The position numbers and the translations under genes are program-made. A stretch of 64,000 nt of DNA from Humibacillus sp. DSM 29435. Lineage in GTDB: Bacteria > Actinomycetota > Actinomycetes > Actinomycetales > Dermatophilaceae. Each line of letters begins with the position of its first letter. Position 1 is the stretch's first letter. Positions 8,937-17,801 of this stretch are shown here, one piece after another. A model generated the notes under the pieces. It searched no databases. It saw nothing but the letters and a program-made list of their open reading frames with translations, and was not told the origin of the DNA. Location of the stretch: contig NZ_MAST01000045.1 of NCBI RefSeq assembly GCF_001758225.1, positions 227,628 to 291,627 of the forward strand. Direction: 5' to 3'.

Positions 8937-9782
8937 ATGACCGACCGACAGAGCAGTGACGAGGCAAGCTCGAAGGCGTCTGCGTGGAACCCCGCGCAGT
9001 ACGCCCACTTCGGAGGCTTTCGCGACCGTCCGTTCCATGAGCTCGTGGCTCGCATCGGCGCCGTCGAACCCAAGGTCGTCGTCGACCTCGGCTGTGGCCC
9101 GGGAGATCTCACCCTGACGCTGGCCGATCGGTGGCCGGACGCGCACGTGGTGGGCGTCGACAGCTCGGCCGAGATGCTCGAAGCGGCGCGGGCCGCGGAT
9201 GCCGGTCACCGCGTCGAGTGGGTGCAGGCCACGGCGGAGAACTGGGACGGAGCCGAAGCGAGCGGCTGCGTGGACGTGCTCGTGACCAATGCGACGCTGC
9301 AGTGGGTGCCGAGCCACCTGCGCCTGATTCCATCGTGGGTCAGCGCCCTGGCGCCCGGTGGCACGTTCGCCATGCAGGTGCCGGCGAACTTCGACGCCCC
9401 GTCGCACCGGCTGATGCGTGAGGTCGCCGCTCGCCACTCTCGCGCAGACGACCTCGCCCCCGGCCTCGACCGGGCCGCCGGTACTGCCCTCCCCGAGACG
9501 TATGCTGCCCTGCTGCTCGAGGTCAGCGCCGACGTCGACGTCTGGCAGACGACCTACCTGCAGGTGCTGGCGCCCCCGGCTGACGGTACCCATCCGGTGC
9601 TCGACTGGGTCAAGGGAACGGGCCTGCGCCCGGTTCTCGGGGTGCTCACCGATACCGCAGAACGTGACGCTTTCGTCGCCGACTATGAGGCAGAGCTTGA
9701 GAAGGCCTATCCAAGACGGCCGTTCGGTGTCTTGTTCCCTTTCACCCGTACCTTCGCGGTCGCCCGCGCGGCTGAGGTCTGA
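8937..9782 (+). CDS. tam: Trans-aconitate 2-methyltransferase
   Basis: A 281-residue SAM-dependent methyltransferase closely matching Tam. Tam methylates trans-aconitate, an inhibitor of aconitase formed spontaneously from cis-aconitate. The N-terminal WNPAQYAHFGGFRDRPFHEL is the Tam signature. The SAM motif VVDLGCGPGDLTLTLA lies at about residues 44-59. TNATLQWVPSH, near residue 120, is also diagnostic. The ATG follows a GAAAGG-type ribosome-binding site. Linkage to a MarR operator suggests induction by an acid or aromatic signal, which is inference. Confidence 0.88.
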   Translation: MTDRQSSDEASSKASAWNPAQYAHFGGFRDRPFHELVARIGAVEPKVVVDLGCGPGDLTLTLADRWPDAHVVGVDSSAEMLEAARAADAGHRVEWVQATAENWDGAEASGCVDVLVTNATLQWVPSHLRLIPSWVSALAPGGTFAMQVPANFDAPSHRLMREVAARHSRADDLAPGLDRAAGTALPETYAALLLEVSADVDVWQTTYLQVLAPPADGTHPVLDWVKGTGLRPVLGVLTDTAERDAFVADYEAELEKAYPRRPFGVLFPFTRTFAVARAAEV

Positions 9783-9846
9783 GTCAGGTTCTCAGTCACG
9801 AGCAGCGGGGTCGAGCCGGGTTCGGCAATGCCACCGCACCGTGCGC

Positions 9847-10698
9847 TCATCCGCAGAACGACTCTGTTCGCATCCAGCCGCCCAGCTTCTCATCGTCAGA
9901 GCCGAGCAACCCCGTGGTGCCTGAGCAGGCGATACCTTCGACCTTGTGGTCGTAGACACCCAGCTGGACGGGCGGTTGCAGCCTCAGGACGGCCCGCCCG
10001 GACGTGGTGGAGACGGTTCCGAGGTCGTAGAGGGCGGCGGTGAAGGGGCCCGACGCGCCGGGGTCGGAGGTCGATGAGCCCAGGAGCCGGCCACCGCTGG
10101 TGGTCAGGTCGGCGATCTGTCGCACGTTTGAGGTCGGGTAGGGGACGGTGACACGGCCCGTCGCCACCGGCCCGAACTGGCCGGTGACCGGGCTGAAGCC
10201 GGCTGCGAAGACCTTGGCCGGAGAGGCTGTGGAGCCGCGCACCGCCCAGACCGCGACCGTCGTGTCGCCGATCTGCGTCAGCGTGAAGCTCTCGATGTTG
10301 GCCGTGCCACGCGGAACGGTGAAGGATCGGTTGACGGTGACGACCGAGCCGCTAACGGTCAGTAGGTAGCCCGAACCGGCGCTGGTGAGAGCGGCATACC
10401 CTCCCGGTTGACCCGGAACGGAGGACAGCGCCTCGAGGTCTGTCGGTTGAGCGCCGGGCCAGCTGAGCTCAGTGACCGCGCCGGTGTCGCTCAGCAACGC
10501 GATGCGGTTCTGGCCGGCCTTCTTGTTGTCTCGAACGACCACCCAACCGGTCGGCGCCGGGGCCAGCCCGCTGATGCCGCCGGTGGCCTTGGTCGAGACC
10601 TGCGTCCAGCCCGGTGCGGCCGCGGTGGCCGACGGGACCAGCCAGGCAAGCATGGCTGCGGCCAGCACGGCCGCCGGGGTCATCCGCCGAGATCTCAT
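9847..10698 (-). CDS. Secreted protein of unknown function
   Basis: 283 residues with a clear Sec signal peptide: basic MRSRRM, a hydrophobic core to about residue 20 and a likely cleavage after ATA near residue 27. The mature part is beta-rich, with repeated short strands such as TGWVVVRDNKK and GGYAALTSAGSGYLLTVSGS, which could be a beta-propeller. No catalytic motif is recognised. One cysteine pair occurs near the C-terminus (GIACSGTTG and the terminal SFCG). It converges on tam. I do not recognise a family. Confidence 0.7.
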   Translation of the reverse strand: MRSRRMTPAAVLAAAMLAWLVPSATAAAPGWTQVSTKATGGISGLAPAPTGWVVVRDNKKAGQNRIALLSDTGAVTELSWPGAQPTDLEALSSVPGQPGGYAALTSAGSGYLLTVSGSVVTVNRSFTVPRGTANIESFTLTQIGDTTVAVWAVRGSTASPAKVFAAGFSPVTGQFGPVATGRVTVPYPTSNVRQIADLTTSGGRLLGSSTSDPGASGPFTAALYDLGTVSTTSGRAVLRLQPPVQLGVYDHKVEGIACSGTTGLLGSDDEKLGGWMRTESFCG

Positions 10699-10809
10699 AG
10701 GGCCGACGGTAGCGCTGGGCCACCGGGGCCGGTCAGTGTTTCGCAGATCTCACAGCAGACTCTCGTCGACGGGCTGGGCGAGACGGCGGCGAGCTGGGCA
10801 CGAGCCGAG

Positions 10810-10853
10810 CAGGGGTCGGGCAGGGGTCGGGCAGGGGTCGGGCAGCGGTCACG
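10810..10853. repeat. Short 11-bp tandem repeat (three perfect units)
   Basis: Three perfect copies of caggggtcggg (10810-10842) and a degraded fourth, immediately beyond and into the 3' end of the photolyase gene. Probably a slippage product. Confidence 0.7.
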
Positions 10854-12339
10854 GCGGGTCGTCGCCCCGCGACCTCTCCTGCTCGACCAGCTCGGTGAGG
10901 TCGGCCAGCCGGTGCCGACCTTGCAACGGCCTGGCCATGCGGTTGCTACCCGACAGCAGCGGGGCGTTGCGGTCAAGGTAGGCCCAGTAGCCGGCCGTGA
11001 AGGGACACGCGTCGGGACCCACCCGTTTCTTCGGGTTGTAGCGGCATCCACCGCAGTAGTCGCTCATTCGGTTGATGTACGCGCCGCCGGACACGTAGGG
11101 CTTGGTCGCCATGGCGCCCCCGTCAGCGTGCTGACTCATGCCCACGACATTGGCGGGCATGACCCAGTCGTAGCCGTCGACGAAGCTGGTCTGGAACCAC
11201 TCGGTGAGGGCGTCGGGATCGTAGCCACGCTGTGCCGCCCAGTTTCCGAGCACCATCAGCCGTGGGATGTGGTGCACCCAGCCCCGGTCACGCACGCCAC
11301 TGAGCACGTCCGAGAGGCACGCGGCATCCACTCGGTCGGCGTCCAGCTCGTCGAACCAGTCGGGTACGCGCGAGTCGGCGCCGAGCGCGTTGCGGTGGCG
11401 ATACTCGCGCCCGAAGTGCCAGTAGAGCTGCCACACGTACTCACGCCACCCGACGACCTGACGAACGAACCCCTCGACCGAGGCCAGCGGCACCGCACCC
11501 TCGTGGTAGGCCCGGACCGCGCGCTCGGCCACCTCGACCGGGCTGAGCAGCCCCAGGTTGAGGGGAACCGACAACAGGCTGTGGGCCATCGCCCAGTCGC
11601 CGCGAAGCATCGCGTCCTCGTGGGGCCCGAAGGCGCCGAGCCGCTCGGTGACGAACCTCTCGAGGGCGGCTAGAGCCTCGCGGCGGGTCACCGCGAACAG
11701 CCGAGGACCGTCGTGGCCCACGGTCTCGAGTCCCTCGTCACGACAGAGGCGGTCGAGGTCGTCACGCACTCCACCATCGATGTCGGACTCACGTGGTCGG
11801 TAGGCAGACGGCACGTCGAGTGTCTCGACGTGTCTGGGCGGCGGCTCACGGTTCTCGTCGTCGAACGACCAGCGGCCCCCAACGGGCTCTGTGCCACCGA
11901 CCCCCTCGACGAGCAGGTCGAGGCGCCGACGCTGAAAACGGTAGAACTCCTCCATACGCAACCGTCCACGGTCACCGGCCCAGAGAGCGAAGTCTGTTCG
12001 AGGCAGGCTGAACCCGGGAGTCGGGTCGACCGCCTCGACCTCACCGGTGACCATGCGGCGGCGCACCAGGTCATCGGCGGCGTACGAGCTCGGTTCGTAG
12101 ACGCGCACCGGCTCGCCGAGCTGGCGAAGGGCATCGGTGTACGTCGCGGCCCGAACGAGCACGGCACTCTCGCCGAGCTCCTCGGCGCGATGTCGCAGCG
12201 CCGAGAGCACGAGGTGCAGCTTCTGGCGGTGGTAGCGCCGGTGGGTGAGCGCAGTGCGGCTCTCGACGAGCAGCACGCCAGACCGTCCGACGTCGAAGTG
12301 CGGACCGAGCTGGTCACCGAAGAGCCAACGGCGCGTCAT
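10849..12339 (-). CDS. phrB: Fe-S cluster cryptochrome/photolyase family protein
   Basis: A 496-residue protein of the deoxyribodipyrimidine photolyase-related family (FeS-BCP, PhrB-like). It starts MTRRWLFGDQLGPHF, typical of the group. The C-terminal half carries the cluster cysteines: one in DAACLSDVLSG and three in the YCGGCRYNP...DACPF block. Characterised members bind FAD, a ribolumazine antenna and a 4Fe-4S cluster, and repair (6-4) photoproducts with light. An alternative role as a light sensor is possible. The gene is divergent from the sigma-factor gene. I use phrB as a family name, not as proof of orthology. Confidence 0.88.
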   Translation of the reverse strand: MTRRWLFGDQLGPHFDVGRSGVLLVESRTALTHRRYHRQKLHLVLSALRHRAEELGESAVLVRAATYTDALRQLGEPVRVYEPSSYAADDLVRRRMVTGEVEAVDPTPGFSLPRTDFALWAGDRGRLRMEEFYRFQRRRLDLLVEGVGGTEPVGGRWSFDDENREPPPRHVETLDVPSAYRPRESDIDGGVRDDLDRLCRDEGLETVGHDGPRLFAVTRREALAALERFVTERLGAFGPHEDAMLRGDWAMAHSLLSVPLNLGLLSPVEVAERAVRAYHEGAVPLASVEGFVRQVVGWREYVWQLYWHFGREYRHRNALGADSRVPDWFDELDADRVDAACLSDVLSGVRDRGWVHHIPRLMVLGNWAAQRGYDPDALTEWFQTSFVDGYDWVMPANVVGMSQHADGGAMATKPYVSGGAYINRMSDYCGGCRYNPKKRVGPDACPFTAGYWAYLDRNAPLLSGSNRMARPLQGRHRLADLTELVEQERSRGDDPP

Positions 12340-12683
12340 CGAGGCATCACCTGGCCATGATGCGCCATGCCCCCGTCAGAAACCGGGGCCCGGCTCTGTC
12401 GTTTCGCGCCCAGCAGGTTCGGGGGCCGCGAGAACGCGGGAGAACTTCTTGACGATCCACCTGTCATGAAACGGCAATGTCGTCGTCTTACTGGTGACGG
12501 ACGGTGGAACTCTCTTGAATCGGGGGAGAGTGTGCCGGGGGGCATCTGCACGCATTCCGTCGCATCGCTTTCCCGGGTGGCGGAGGGGATCACCCGGGAA
12601 AGCGAAGTTTTTTGGCCGAGTCCCTCGACCAGGGCCGTCCGGCGCGGCACACTGTGCAGGGGCGGGCTGCAGAGGAGACCGGG
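12340..12683. other. Divergent intergenic region between photolyase and sigma-factor genes
   Basis: 344 bases. It must hold the photolyase promoter and the sigma-factor promoter and leader. The motif ggaact at about 12508 could be an ECF -35-like element. The last 120 bases contain a strong intrinsic terminator (listed separately). No convincing small gene is seen. Confidence 0.5.
12566..12613 (+). terminator. Intrinsic terminator (possible attenuator) in the sigma-factor leader
   Basis: Perfect 14-bp stem (cgctttcccgggtg / cacccgggaaagcg) with an 11-base loop, then three bases and six T residues at 12608-12613. It lies on the coding strand only 70 bases before the chosen GTG start, with no gene of the same strand before it. 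That fits a leader attenuator or the end of a short untranslated transcript. Confidence 0.75.
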
Positions 12684-15113
12684 GTGTCGGCAGAAGCGGT
12701 GGTGTGGGAGGCTGACGCGCTCGCGTCCGCCTCCGACGACGTTCTTCTCGAGCGGGCTCGGGAAGGGTCGGCCGACGCGTTCGGCGAACTCTGGCGCCGC
12801 CACCTGCAGGCCGCCATGATGGTGGCCGGCCGACACCGAGGTCGCACGAGCGCCGATGACATCGTGGCCAGCGCCGCCACCCGCGTGTTCGACCTGCTTC
12901 GCCAGGGACGAGGGCCCGAGACCAACTTCCGCGCCTACTTCCTGAGTGCGGTTCGTAGCATCGCCGTCGACCGTTCTCGACAGGAGCTGCGCGAAGTTCC
13001 ATCAGACTCCGAGGTGCTCGAGCGGCTCTGCCCTCCCACGGATCTCGGCGCGATGGACGATCGAGAGCTCGACCCCGACCTCGTACATGCCGCGTTCAAG
13101 AGCCTCTCCGAGCGGGACCAGCAGGTGCTGTGGCACACCGAAGTCGAGGGAAGCGCTCCTCGGGTGGTCGCGCCGTTGCTCGGGCTGTCGGCCAACTCGG
13201 TCAGTGTGCGGGCTCTACGCGCCCGTGAGTCACTGCGCGCCCGTTATCTGGACGCGGTCGCGGCCCGCTTGACGTCCCGGTGCGACAACGACGAATGCCG
13301 CTGGGCGGTCGACCACCTCGGTGCCCACGTGCAGGGACGGCTGCGCGCCGGTCAGCGTCGACGCCTCGAAGCGCACCTGACCGGGTGTGTCCTGGCCACG
13401 GGCCTGGCCGACGACCTTCGTGCCCTGCACGCCGACTTCGGTGCCTTCGTCGGCCCGATCGTGCTGCTCGCCGGCTTCGGCCTACCGCACCTGCTCGGTT
13501 CGGGCGGAGTCGCCGGGATGGCCGCGGCAGCCGGCGCCACAGGTCTTACAACAGGGTCTACCGCGGGAGCCGCCGGCTCAGCGGGCATCGCTGCTGCCGG
13601 CGCCACCGGCTCGGCTGGCGCGGCGGGAGCGGGCACGGCTGGTGCTGCGGGTCTGGTGGGGGCCACGGGAAGCGCCGGCATGGGTGGGGCAGCAGCGGCG
13701 GCAACCGGAGCCACTGCCACCGGTGCGGCTGCGGCCTCCGGTGCGGCTGCGGCCTCCGGCGCGGCCTCGGCTGCCGCGGTCGCTTCCGGCGCCACGGTGG
13801 CCGGTGCGGCGTCAGGAGTCTCGACCGGTGCGGCTCTGGCCTCTGCAGGAGCGAGCGCGGCAGGGTCTGCCACCGCCGCGGTCTCCTCGGGAGCCGCCGT
13901 CACAGGGATGGCCTCGGGCCTCTCGGTCACCGCCGTCGCGTCAACCCTGCTGCCGGCCGGAGCCGCAGCCATCGTGCTGCCGGCCGTGGCAGCGCCGGTG
14001 GTCGCCGCCGGCATCGGCCTGTCGACTCCCGTCGCGGGGGCTGTGGCGGGTCTCATGCTCGGCGTGGGAATGGCCACCGCCGCCCCAGCCGTCGCTGTCG
14101 CCTCGACCCCGCCTCCGGTGGTCTCGGCAGCAGGCGTGCCCGCTGCCCGGTCCGCGCTCGCCGGATCAGGTCTCGTCGTCGACGCGACCATCACCGGCAG
14201 CGGCTTGCCGTCACCCGCGAGCAGCTCCAGCCCGACCGCGCTCCCGCTTCTGCTCGACCTCTCGACCGTTCCGGGCTCCGCGAGCTCGATGTCTGCCCCG
14301 AGCGGCGCAGTGACGCTCCCCACGGATCCGGCCGCGCCACCCTCTGGTGTCGTCGCGGTTGCGCCGGTGCTGGCTGCGCCAGACGTCGTTGCACTGGTTG
14401 CGCCGGTGTCGGTGACTCCGGCTGTCGTTGAACCGGTTGCGCCGGTGTCGGTGGCTCCGGCTGTCGTGGAACCGGTCGCACCGATCGTGGCGGCTCCGCC
14501 TGTCGTTGAACCGGTGGTGGTGGCTCCGGCTGCGGTTGCACCGGTCGCGGCAGTCGCGCCGGTCGCGCCGGTCGCGCCGGTGGTGGCGGCTCCGGTCGCC
14601 GCCCCACCCGTGGTCGCAGCCTCGGCCGGCGGTTCCTCGACGGGCGACACGACGTCTCCGGCGGCCGCGACCGGACCGATCGGCCAGGCGATGGCTGACA
14701 CCACCGCTGCGGGCGCCTCGAGCGTTCCGGCATCATCGTCATCGTCATCGGCGGCCGGCATTAGTGCGTCGGCAGCTGCCGACACCGTCATCACGACCTC
14801 CATCGGCCACCCACCCGTCAAGGGTGCCGGGGCCGTCACGACGGCGTCGACGGTGGTGGCCGCTCTCGAGGCAGGGGCGGCAGCCGGGTCGGCGTCGCCA
14901 GCGTCGGCAGCAGGTGCTGACCCAGGGTCTACCTCCGAGCCGACAGGCGCTGGCGTGCTCACCGTCGAGGGGGTGTGCGTGACCTCACCGGAGTGGGCTG
15001 ACCCGGCCGCCGGGCTCGACCAGGTCGCTCAATGTCCCCCGGCGGGTAGCAACAGCAGCAACAGCACCGACAGCGCAAACAGCACGGGCACGGGCGCCAC
15101 GTCGGCTCCATGA
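12684..15113 (+). CDS. ECF-type sigma factor fused to zinc-finger-like segment and very long Ala/Gly/Pro-rich tail
   Basis: An 809-residue protein starting at GTG 12684, chosen because AGGAGA lies five bases upstream; a TTG further up directly abuts the terminator T-run. Residues about 24-100 are a sigma-70 region 2, and about 135-190 are region 4 with a helix-turn-helix. Residues about 200-240 (C200, C205, H231, C235) resemble the zinc-binding anti-sigma domain, but the second cysteine of the final CxxC is missing. A hydrophobic stretch follows at 252-270, then some 200 residues of Ala/Gly-rich repeats with a second hydrophobic block. Next come Val/Ala/Pro repeats (PVAPVSV type) and a tail with two cysteines. 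A membrane-tethered, self-regulating sigma factor is an attractive reading but is unproven. The -35/-10 target is unknown. Confidence 0.82.
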   Translation: MSAEAVVWEADALASASDDVLLERAREGSADAFGELWRRHLQAAMMVAGRHRGRTSADDIVASAATRVFDLLRQGRGPETNFRAYFLSAVRSIAVDRSRQELREVPSDSEVLERLCPPTDLGAMDDRELDPDLVHAAFKSLSERDQQVLWHTEVEGSAPRVVAPLLGLSANSVSVRALRARESLRARYLDAVAARLTSRCDNDECRWAVDHLGAHVQGRLRAGQRRRLEAHLTGCVLATGLADDLRALHADFGAFVGPIVLLAGFGLPHLLGSGGVAGMAAAAGATGLTTGSTAGAAGSAGIAAAGATGSAGAAGAGTAGAAGLVGATGSAGMGGAAAAATGATATGAAAASGAAAASGAASAAAVASGATVAGAASGVSTGAALASAGASAAGSATAAVSSGAAVTGMASGLSVTAVASTLLPAGAAAIVLPAVAAPVVAAGIGLSTPVAGAVAGLMLGVGMATAAPAVAVASTPPPVVSAAGVPAARSALAGSGLVVDATITGSGLPSPASSSSPTALPLLLDLSTVPGSASSMSAPSGAVTLPTDPAAPPSGVVAVAPVLAAPDVVALVAPVSVTPAVVEPVAPVSVAPAVVEPVAPIVAAPPVVEPVVVAPAAVAPVAAVAPVAPVAPVVAAPVAAPPVVAASAGGSSTGDTTSPAAATGPIGQAMADTTAAGASSVPASSSSSSAAGISASAAADTVITTSIGHPPVKGAGAVTTASTVVAALEAGAAAGSASPASAAGADPGSTSEPTGAGVLTVEGVCVTSPEWADPAAGLDQVAQCPPAGSNSSNSTDSANSTGTGATSAP

Positions 15114-15158
15114 GCGAGCTCGATCAGGGCGTCCACTGTGATGGCACGATCGCGGCAG

Positions 15159-15809
15159 TCAGCGCGTGGACACCAGGCGGGGGTGGCGTTCGAGCCCGGC
15201 GAGGCCGTTCCAGGCGAGGTTGACCAGGTGGGCAGCGACCTGGTCCTTCTTGAACTTGCGCTGGTCGAGCCACCACTGACCGGTCAGGGCGAGCATGCCC
15301 ACGAGCATCTGTGCGTGGATGGCCGCGGTCTTGGGGTCGAGGTTGCGGGTCTTGAACTCCGCCGCGAGCAGGTGCTCGACCTGCGCCGCGACGTCGCCGA
15401 GCACGCTCGAGAGGGTGCCGGTGGACTGCCCGGTGGGGGAGTCACGCACCAGGATGCGGAAGCCGTCAGAGCTCACCTCGATGTAGTCCAGCAGCGAGAG
15501 GGTGGCCCGTTCGAGCAACACCCGTGCCCCGCCGCCCTCGTCGAGTGCCGTGCTGATGCCGCCGAGCAGCGCGCTGATCTCGCGGTCGACGACGACGGCG
15601 TAGAGGCCTTCCTTGCCACCGAAGTGCTCGTAGACCACGGGTTTGGACACATTCGCCTTGGCCGCGATCTCCTCCACGGTCGTGGCCTCGAAGCCCTTGT
15701 CGGCGAAGAGCCTGCGCCCGACGACAATCAGCTGCTCGCGTCGCTCCGGCCCCGACATCCGGGCGCGGGGTCGCGAGCGGTCAGGTCGGTCGGCTCGATC
15801 GGCGGTCAC
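15159..15809 (-). CDS. TetR family transcriptional regulator
   Basis: 216 residues from the GTG at 15809. The frame continues upstream for 41 codons, but that part is low-complexity and lacks a ribosome-binding site. The DNA-binding helix-turn-helix VEEIAAKANVSKPVVYEHF lies at about residues 33-51. The ligand domain is typical and carries GFRILVRDSPTGQSTGTLSS. Known relatives sit next to glmU or mfd in actinobacteria, and the Mycobacterium neighbourhood also has a TetR gene here. The ligand and targets are unknown. It converges on the sigma-factor gene. Confidence 0.88.
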   Translation of the reverse strand: MTADRADRPDRSRPRARMSGPERREQLIVVGRRLFADKGFEATTVEEIAAKANVSKPVVYEHFGGKEGLYAVVVDREISALLGGISTALDEGGGARVLLERATLSLLDYIEVSSDGFRILVRDSPTGQSTGTLSSVLGDVAAQVEHLLAAEFKTRNLDPKTAAIHAQMLVGMLALTGQWWLDQRKFKKDQVAAHLVNLAWNGLAGLERHPRLVSTR

Positions 15810-16031
15810 GCTGCCATTGTGCCGGTGCGGCGAGCTTCGGCCCCCACCGACGCCGGATGCCGGCTCGCTGGCGCCCGCGCCCGCCCGCACCGCCTCGCCG
15901 GTTGACTCCGTGTTCTCTGACCGCGCCCGCACACGATTCAGGCGGCGGGGCGATCTGCACTAGCCTGTGCCACGAGCGTCGGCCCGTGGCCGGTGCCGTC
16001 CTGGGCCCGGCAGCAGCCGGCCCGGGTTCGT

Positions 16032-16112
16032 TCCCCGGTTGGTCTGCCGGCAGGGCCCGCCTGACTTTGAATCAGGACTAGCGACGTAGGTTCGACTCCT
16101 ACCCGGGGAGCA
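16032..16112 (+). tRNA. tRNA-Gln (anticodon TTG)
   Basis: The acceptor stem tccccgg (16032-16038) pairs with ccgggga (16103-16109), with discriminator G at 16110. The D-arm has ggtc/ggcc. The anticodon stem cctga/tcagg has loop ctttgaa, giving anticodon TTG at 16067-16069. The T-arm is gtagg ttcgact cctac. The variable region by this folding is nine bases, longer than the usual four or five. CCA is not fully encoded. A tRNA-Gln next to glmU fits the actinobacterial gene order. Confidence 0.88.
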
Positions 16113-16283
16113 CGTGGTGCCCGCTGCCCACCCGACGGCATCGGAAACGCGGGCCTGGCGAGGTGAATCCTCACCGGCGCGTCACGAGGGAGCGGTGCGG
16201 CGCAGGTAGCATGGCTGCGGCGCGCTCGGGCGAACGTCCGACTCATCGCCGCACCTGCACCTGAACCTGAAGGAGCGCGTCCC

Positions 16284-17801
16284 GTGAGCGATCCGCGGCA
16301 GACCGCCGTGATCGTCCTCGCTGCTGGCGAGGGCACACGCATGAAGTCGTCCATCCCGAAGATGCTGCACACCATCGGGGGCCGAAGTCTGCTCGACCAC
16401 GCGGTGCGGGCCGCGCGCGGCATCTCGCCCGCTCACCTCGAGGTGGTCGTCCGATACGAACGAGACCGAGTGTCAGAGCACGTGCTCTCCCTCGACGACG
16501 GCGTCATCATCGCCGACCAGGACGAGATCGCGGGCACCGGGCGGGCCGTCGAATGCGGGCTGCAGGCGCTCCCCGCCGACTTCGCCGGCACCGTGGTGGT
16601 CACGATGGGCGACGTGCCGCTGCTGACGGCCGACACCCTCGCCGGGCTGGTCGACGCGCATCTCGCGACGCATTCGGCGGCCACGGTCATCACCGCCACG
16701 CCGGCCGACCCCACGGGGTACGGACGGGTCGTGCGGGGGATCGACGGCGCGGTCGAGGCCATCGTCGAGCAGAAGGACGCCACCGAGGCGCAGCGCGCCA
16801 TCCAGGAGGTCAACAGCGGCCTCTACGCCTTCGACGCGGTCATGTTGCGCGAGGCGCTAGCCCAGGTCGGCACCGACAACGCGCAGGGTGAGAAGTACCT
16901 CACCGACGTCGTGGCGATCGCCCGCAGCCGGGGGCTGGCGGTGCAGGCCCACCTCATCGCCGACCTCTGGCAGACCGAGGGCGTCAACGACAAGGTGCAG
17001 CTGGCTCGTCTCGGCGCCGAGCTCAACCGGCGCACCGTCGAGGCGGCCATGCGCGAGGGGGCCATCGTCATCGACCCGGCCACGACCTGGATCGACGCCG
17101 ACGTGACGATCGGGCACGACACCGTGGTGCACCCGGGCACTCAGATCCACGGCGCCACCACGATCGGTCGTGACTGCGTGATCGGGCCCGACACCACCCT
17201 GATCGACGTAGAGGTCGCCGATGGCGCCAGCGTCGTGCGCAGCCAGGTCGAGCTGGCCGTGATCGGGCCCCGGGCGACCGTGGGGCCGTTCTCCTACCTG
17301 CGGCCCGGCACCCGGCTGGGCGCCGAGGGCAAGATCGGCGGCTTCGTCGAGACGAAGAACGCCCAGATCGGCGACGGCGCCAAGGTGCCGCACCTGACCT
17401 ACTGCGGTGACGCCACCATCGGTGAGGGGGCCAACATCGGCGCCGGGACGATCTTCGCCAACTACGACGGCATCACCAAGGAGCACACCGACGTCGGGGC
17501 GTACAGCTTCGTGGGCAGCAACTCGGTGATCGTGGCCCCGCGTGACATCGGCGCCGGCAGCTATGTGGCCGCAGGCTCCGCCGTGGTGAGCGACGTCGGC
17601 CCCGGCCAGCTCGCGGTCACTCGGGCTGCGCAGCGCAACATCGACGGCTGGGTGGCACGGCGTCGGTCGGGCACCCGCACCGACCAGGCGGCCCACCAGG
17701 CCAACGCGGCTGCGGCGGAGGCCAAACTGGCAGAGCAGCCCGGGGCGGTGGCCCCCGGCGACGACTGGGCCGCGGCCGATGCGAAGGAGGCCCAGCGATG
17801 A
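16284..17801 (+). CDS. glmU: Bifunctional UDP-N-acetylglucosamine pyrophosphorylase/glucosamine-1-phosphate N-acetyltransferase
   Basis: A 505-residue GlmU that makes UDP-GlcNAc for peptidoglycan and other glycans. The N-terminal uridyltransferase starts with LAAGEGTRMKSSIPKMLHTI at about residues 12-31. The C-terminal half (about 255-455) is the left-handed beta-helix acetyltransferase, with hexapeptide repeats and the conserved EGANIGAGTIFANYDG. The C-terminus has about 50 additional Ala-rich residues, common in actinobacterial GlmU. The GTG start is preceded by GAAGGAG. Its stop overlaps prs by four bases. Confidence 0.97.
   Translation: MSDPRQTAVIVLAAGEGTRMKSSIPKMLHTIGGRSLLDHAVRAARGISPAHLEVVVRYERDRVSEHVLSLDDGVIIADQDEIAGTGRAVECGLQALPADFAGTVVVTMGDVPLLTADTLAGLVDAHLATHSAATVITATPADPTGYGRVVRGIDGAVEAIVEQKDATEAQRAIQEVNSGLYAFDAVMLREALAQVGTDNAQGEKYLTDVVAIARSRGLAVQAHLIADLWQTEGVNDKVQLARLGAELNRRTVEAAMREGAIVIDPATTWIDADVTIGHDTVVHPGTQIHGATTIGRDCVIGPDTTLIDVEVADGASVVRSQVELAVIGPRATVGPFSYLRPGTRLGAEGKIGGFVETKNAQIGDGAKVPHLTYCGDATIGEGANIGAGTIFANYDGITKEHTDVGAYSFVGSNSVIVAPRDIGAGSYVAAGSAVVSDVGPGQLAVTRAAQRNIDGWVARRRSGTRTDQAAHQANAAAAEAKLAEQPGAVAPGDDWAAADAKEAQR

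Noticed and set aside
8883..9593. Long N-terminal extension of the MarR frame
   Set aside because: It lies entirely opposite tam, is compositionally antisense, and the ATG at 8882 gives a normal MarR length.
13352..14962. Minus-strand 536-codon Ala/Thr/Pro-rich open frame opposite the sigma-factor tail
   Set aside because: The complement of Ala/Gly/Pro repeats gives an open frame of similar composition. The plus strand has the sigma domains and a ribosome-binding site.
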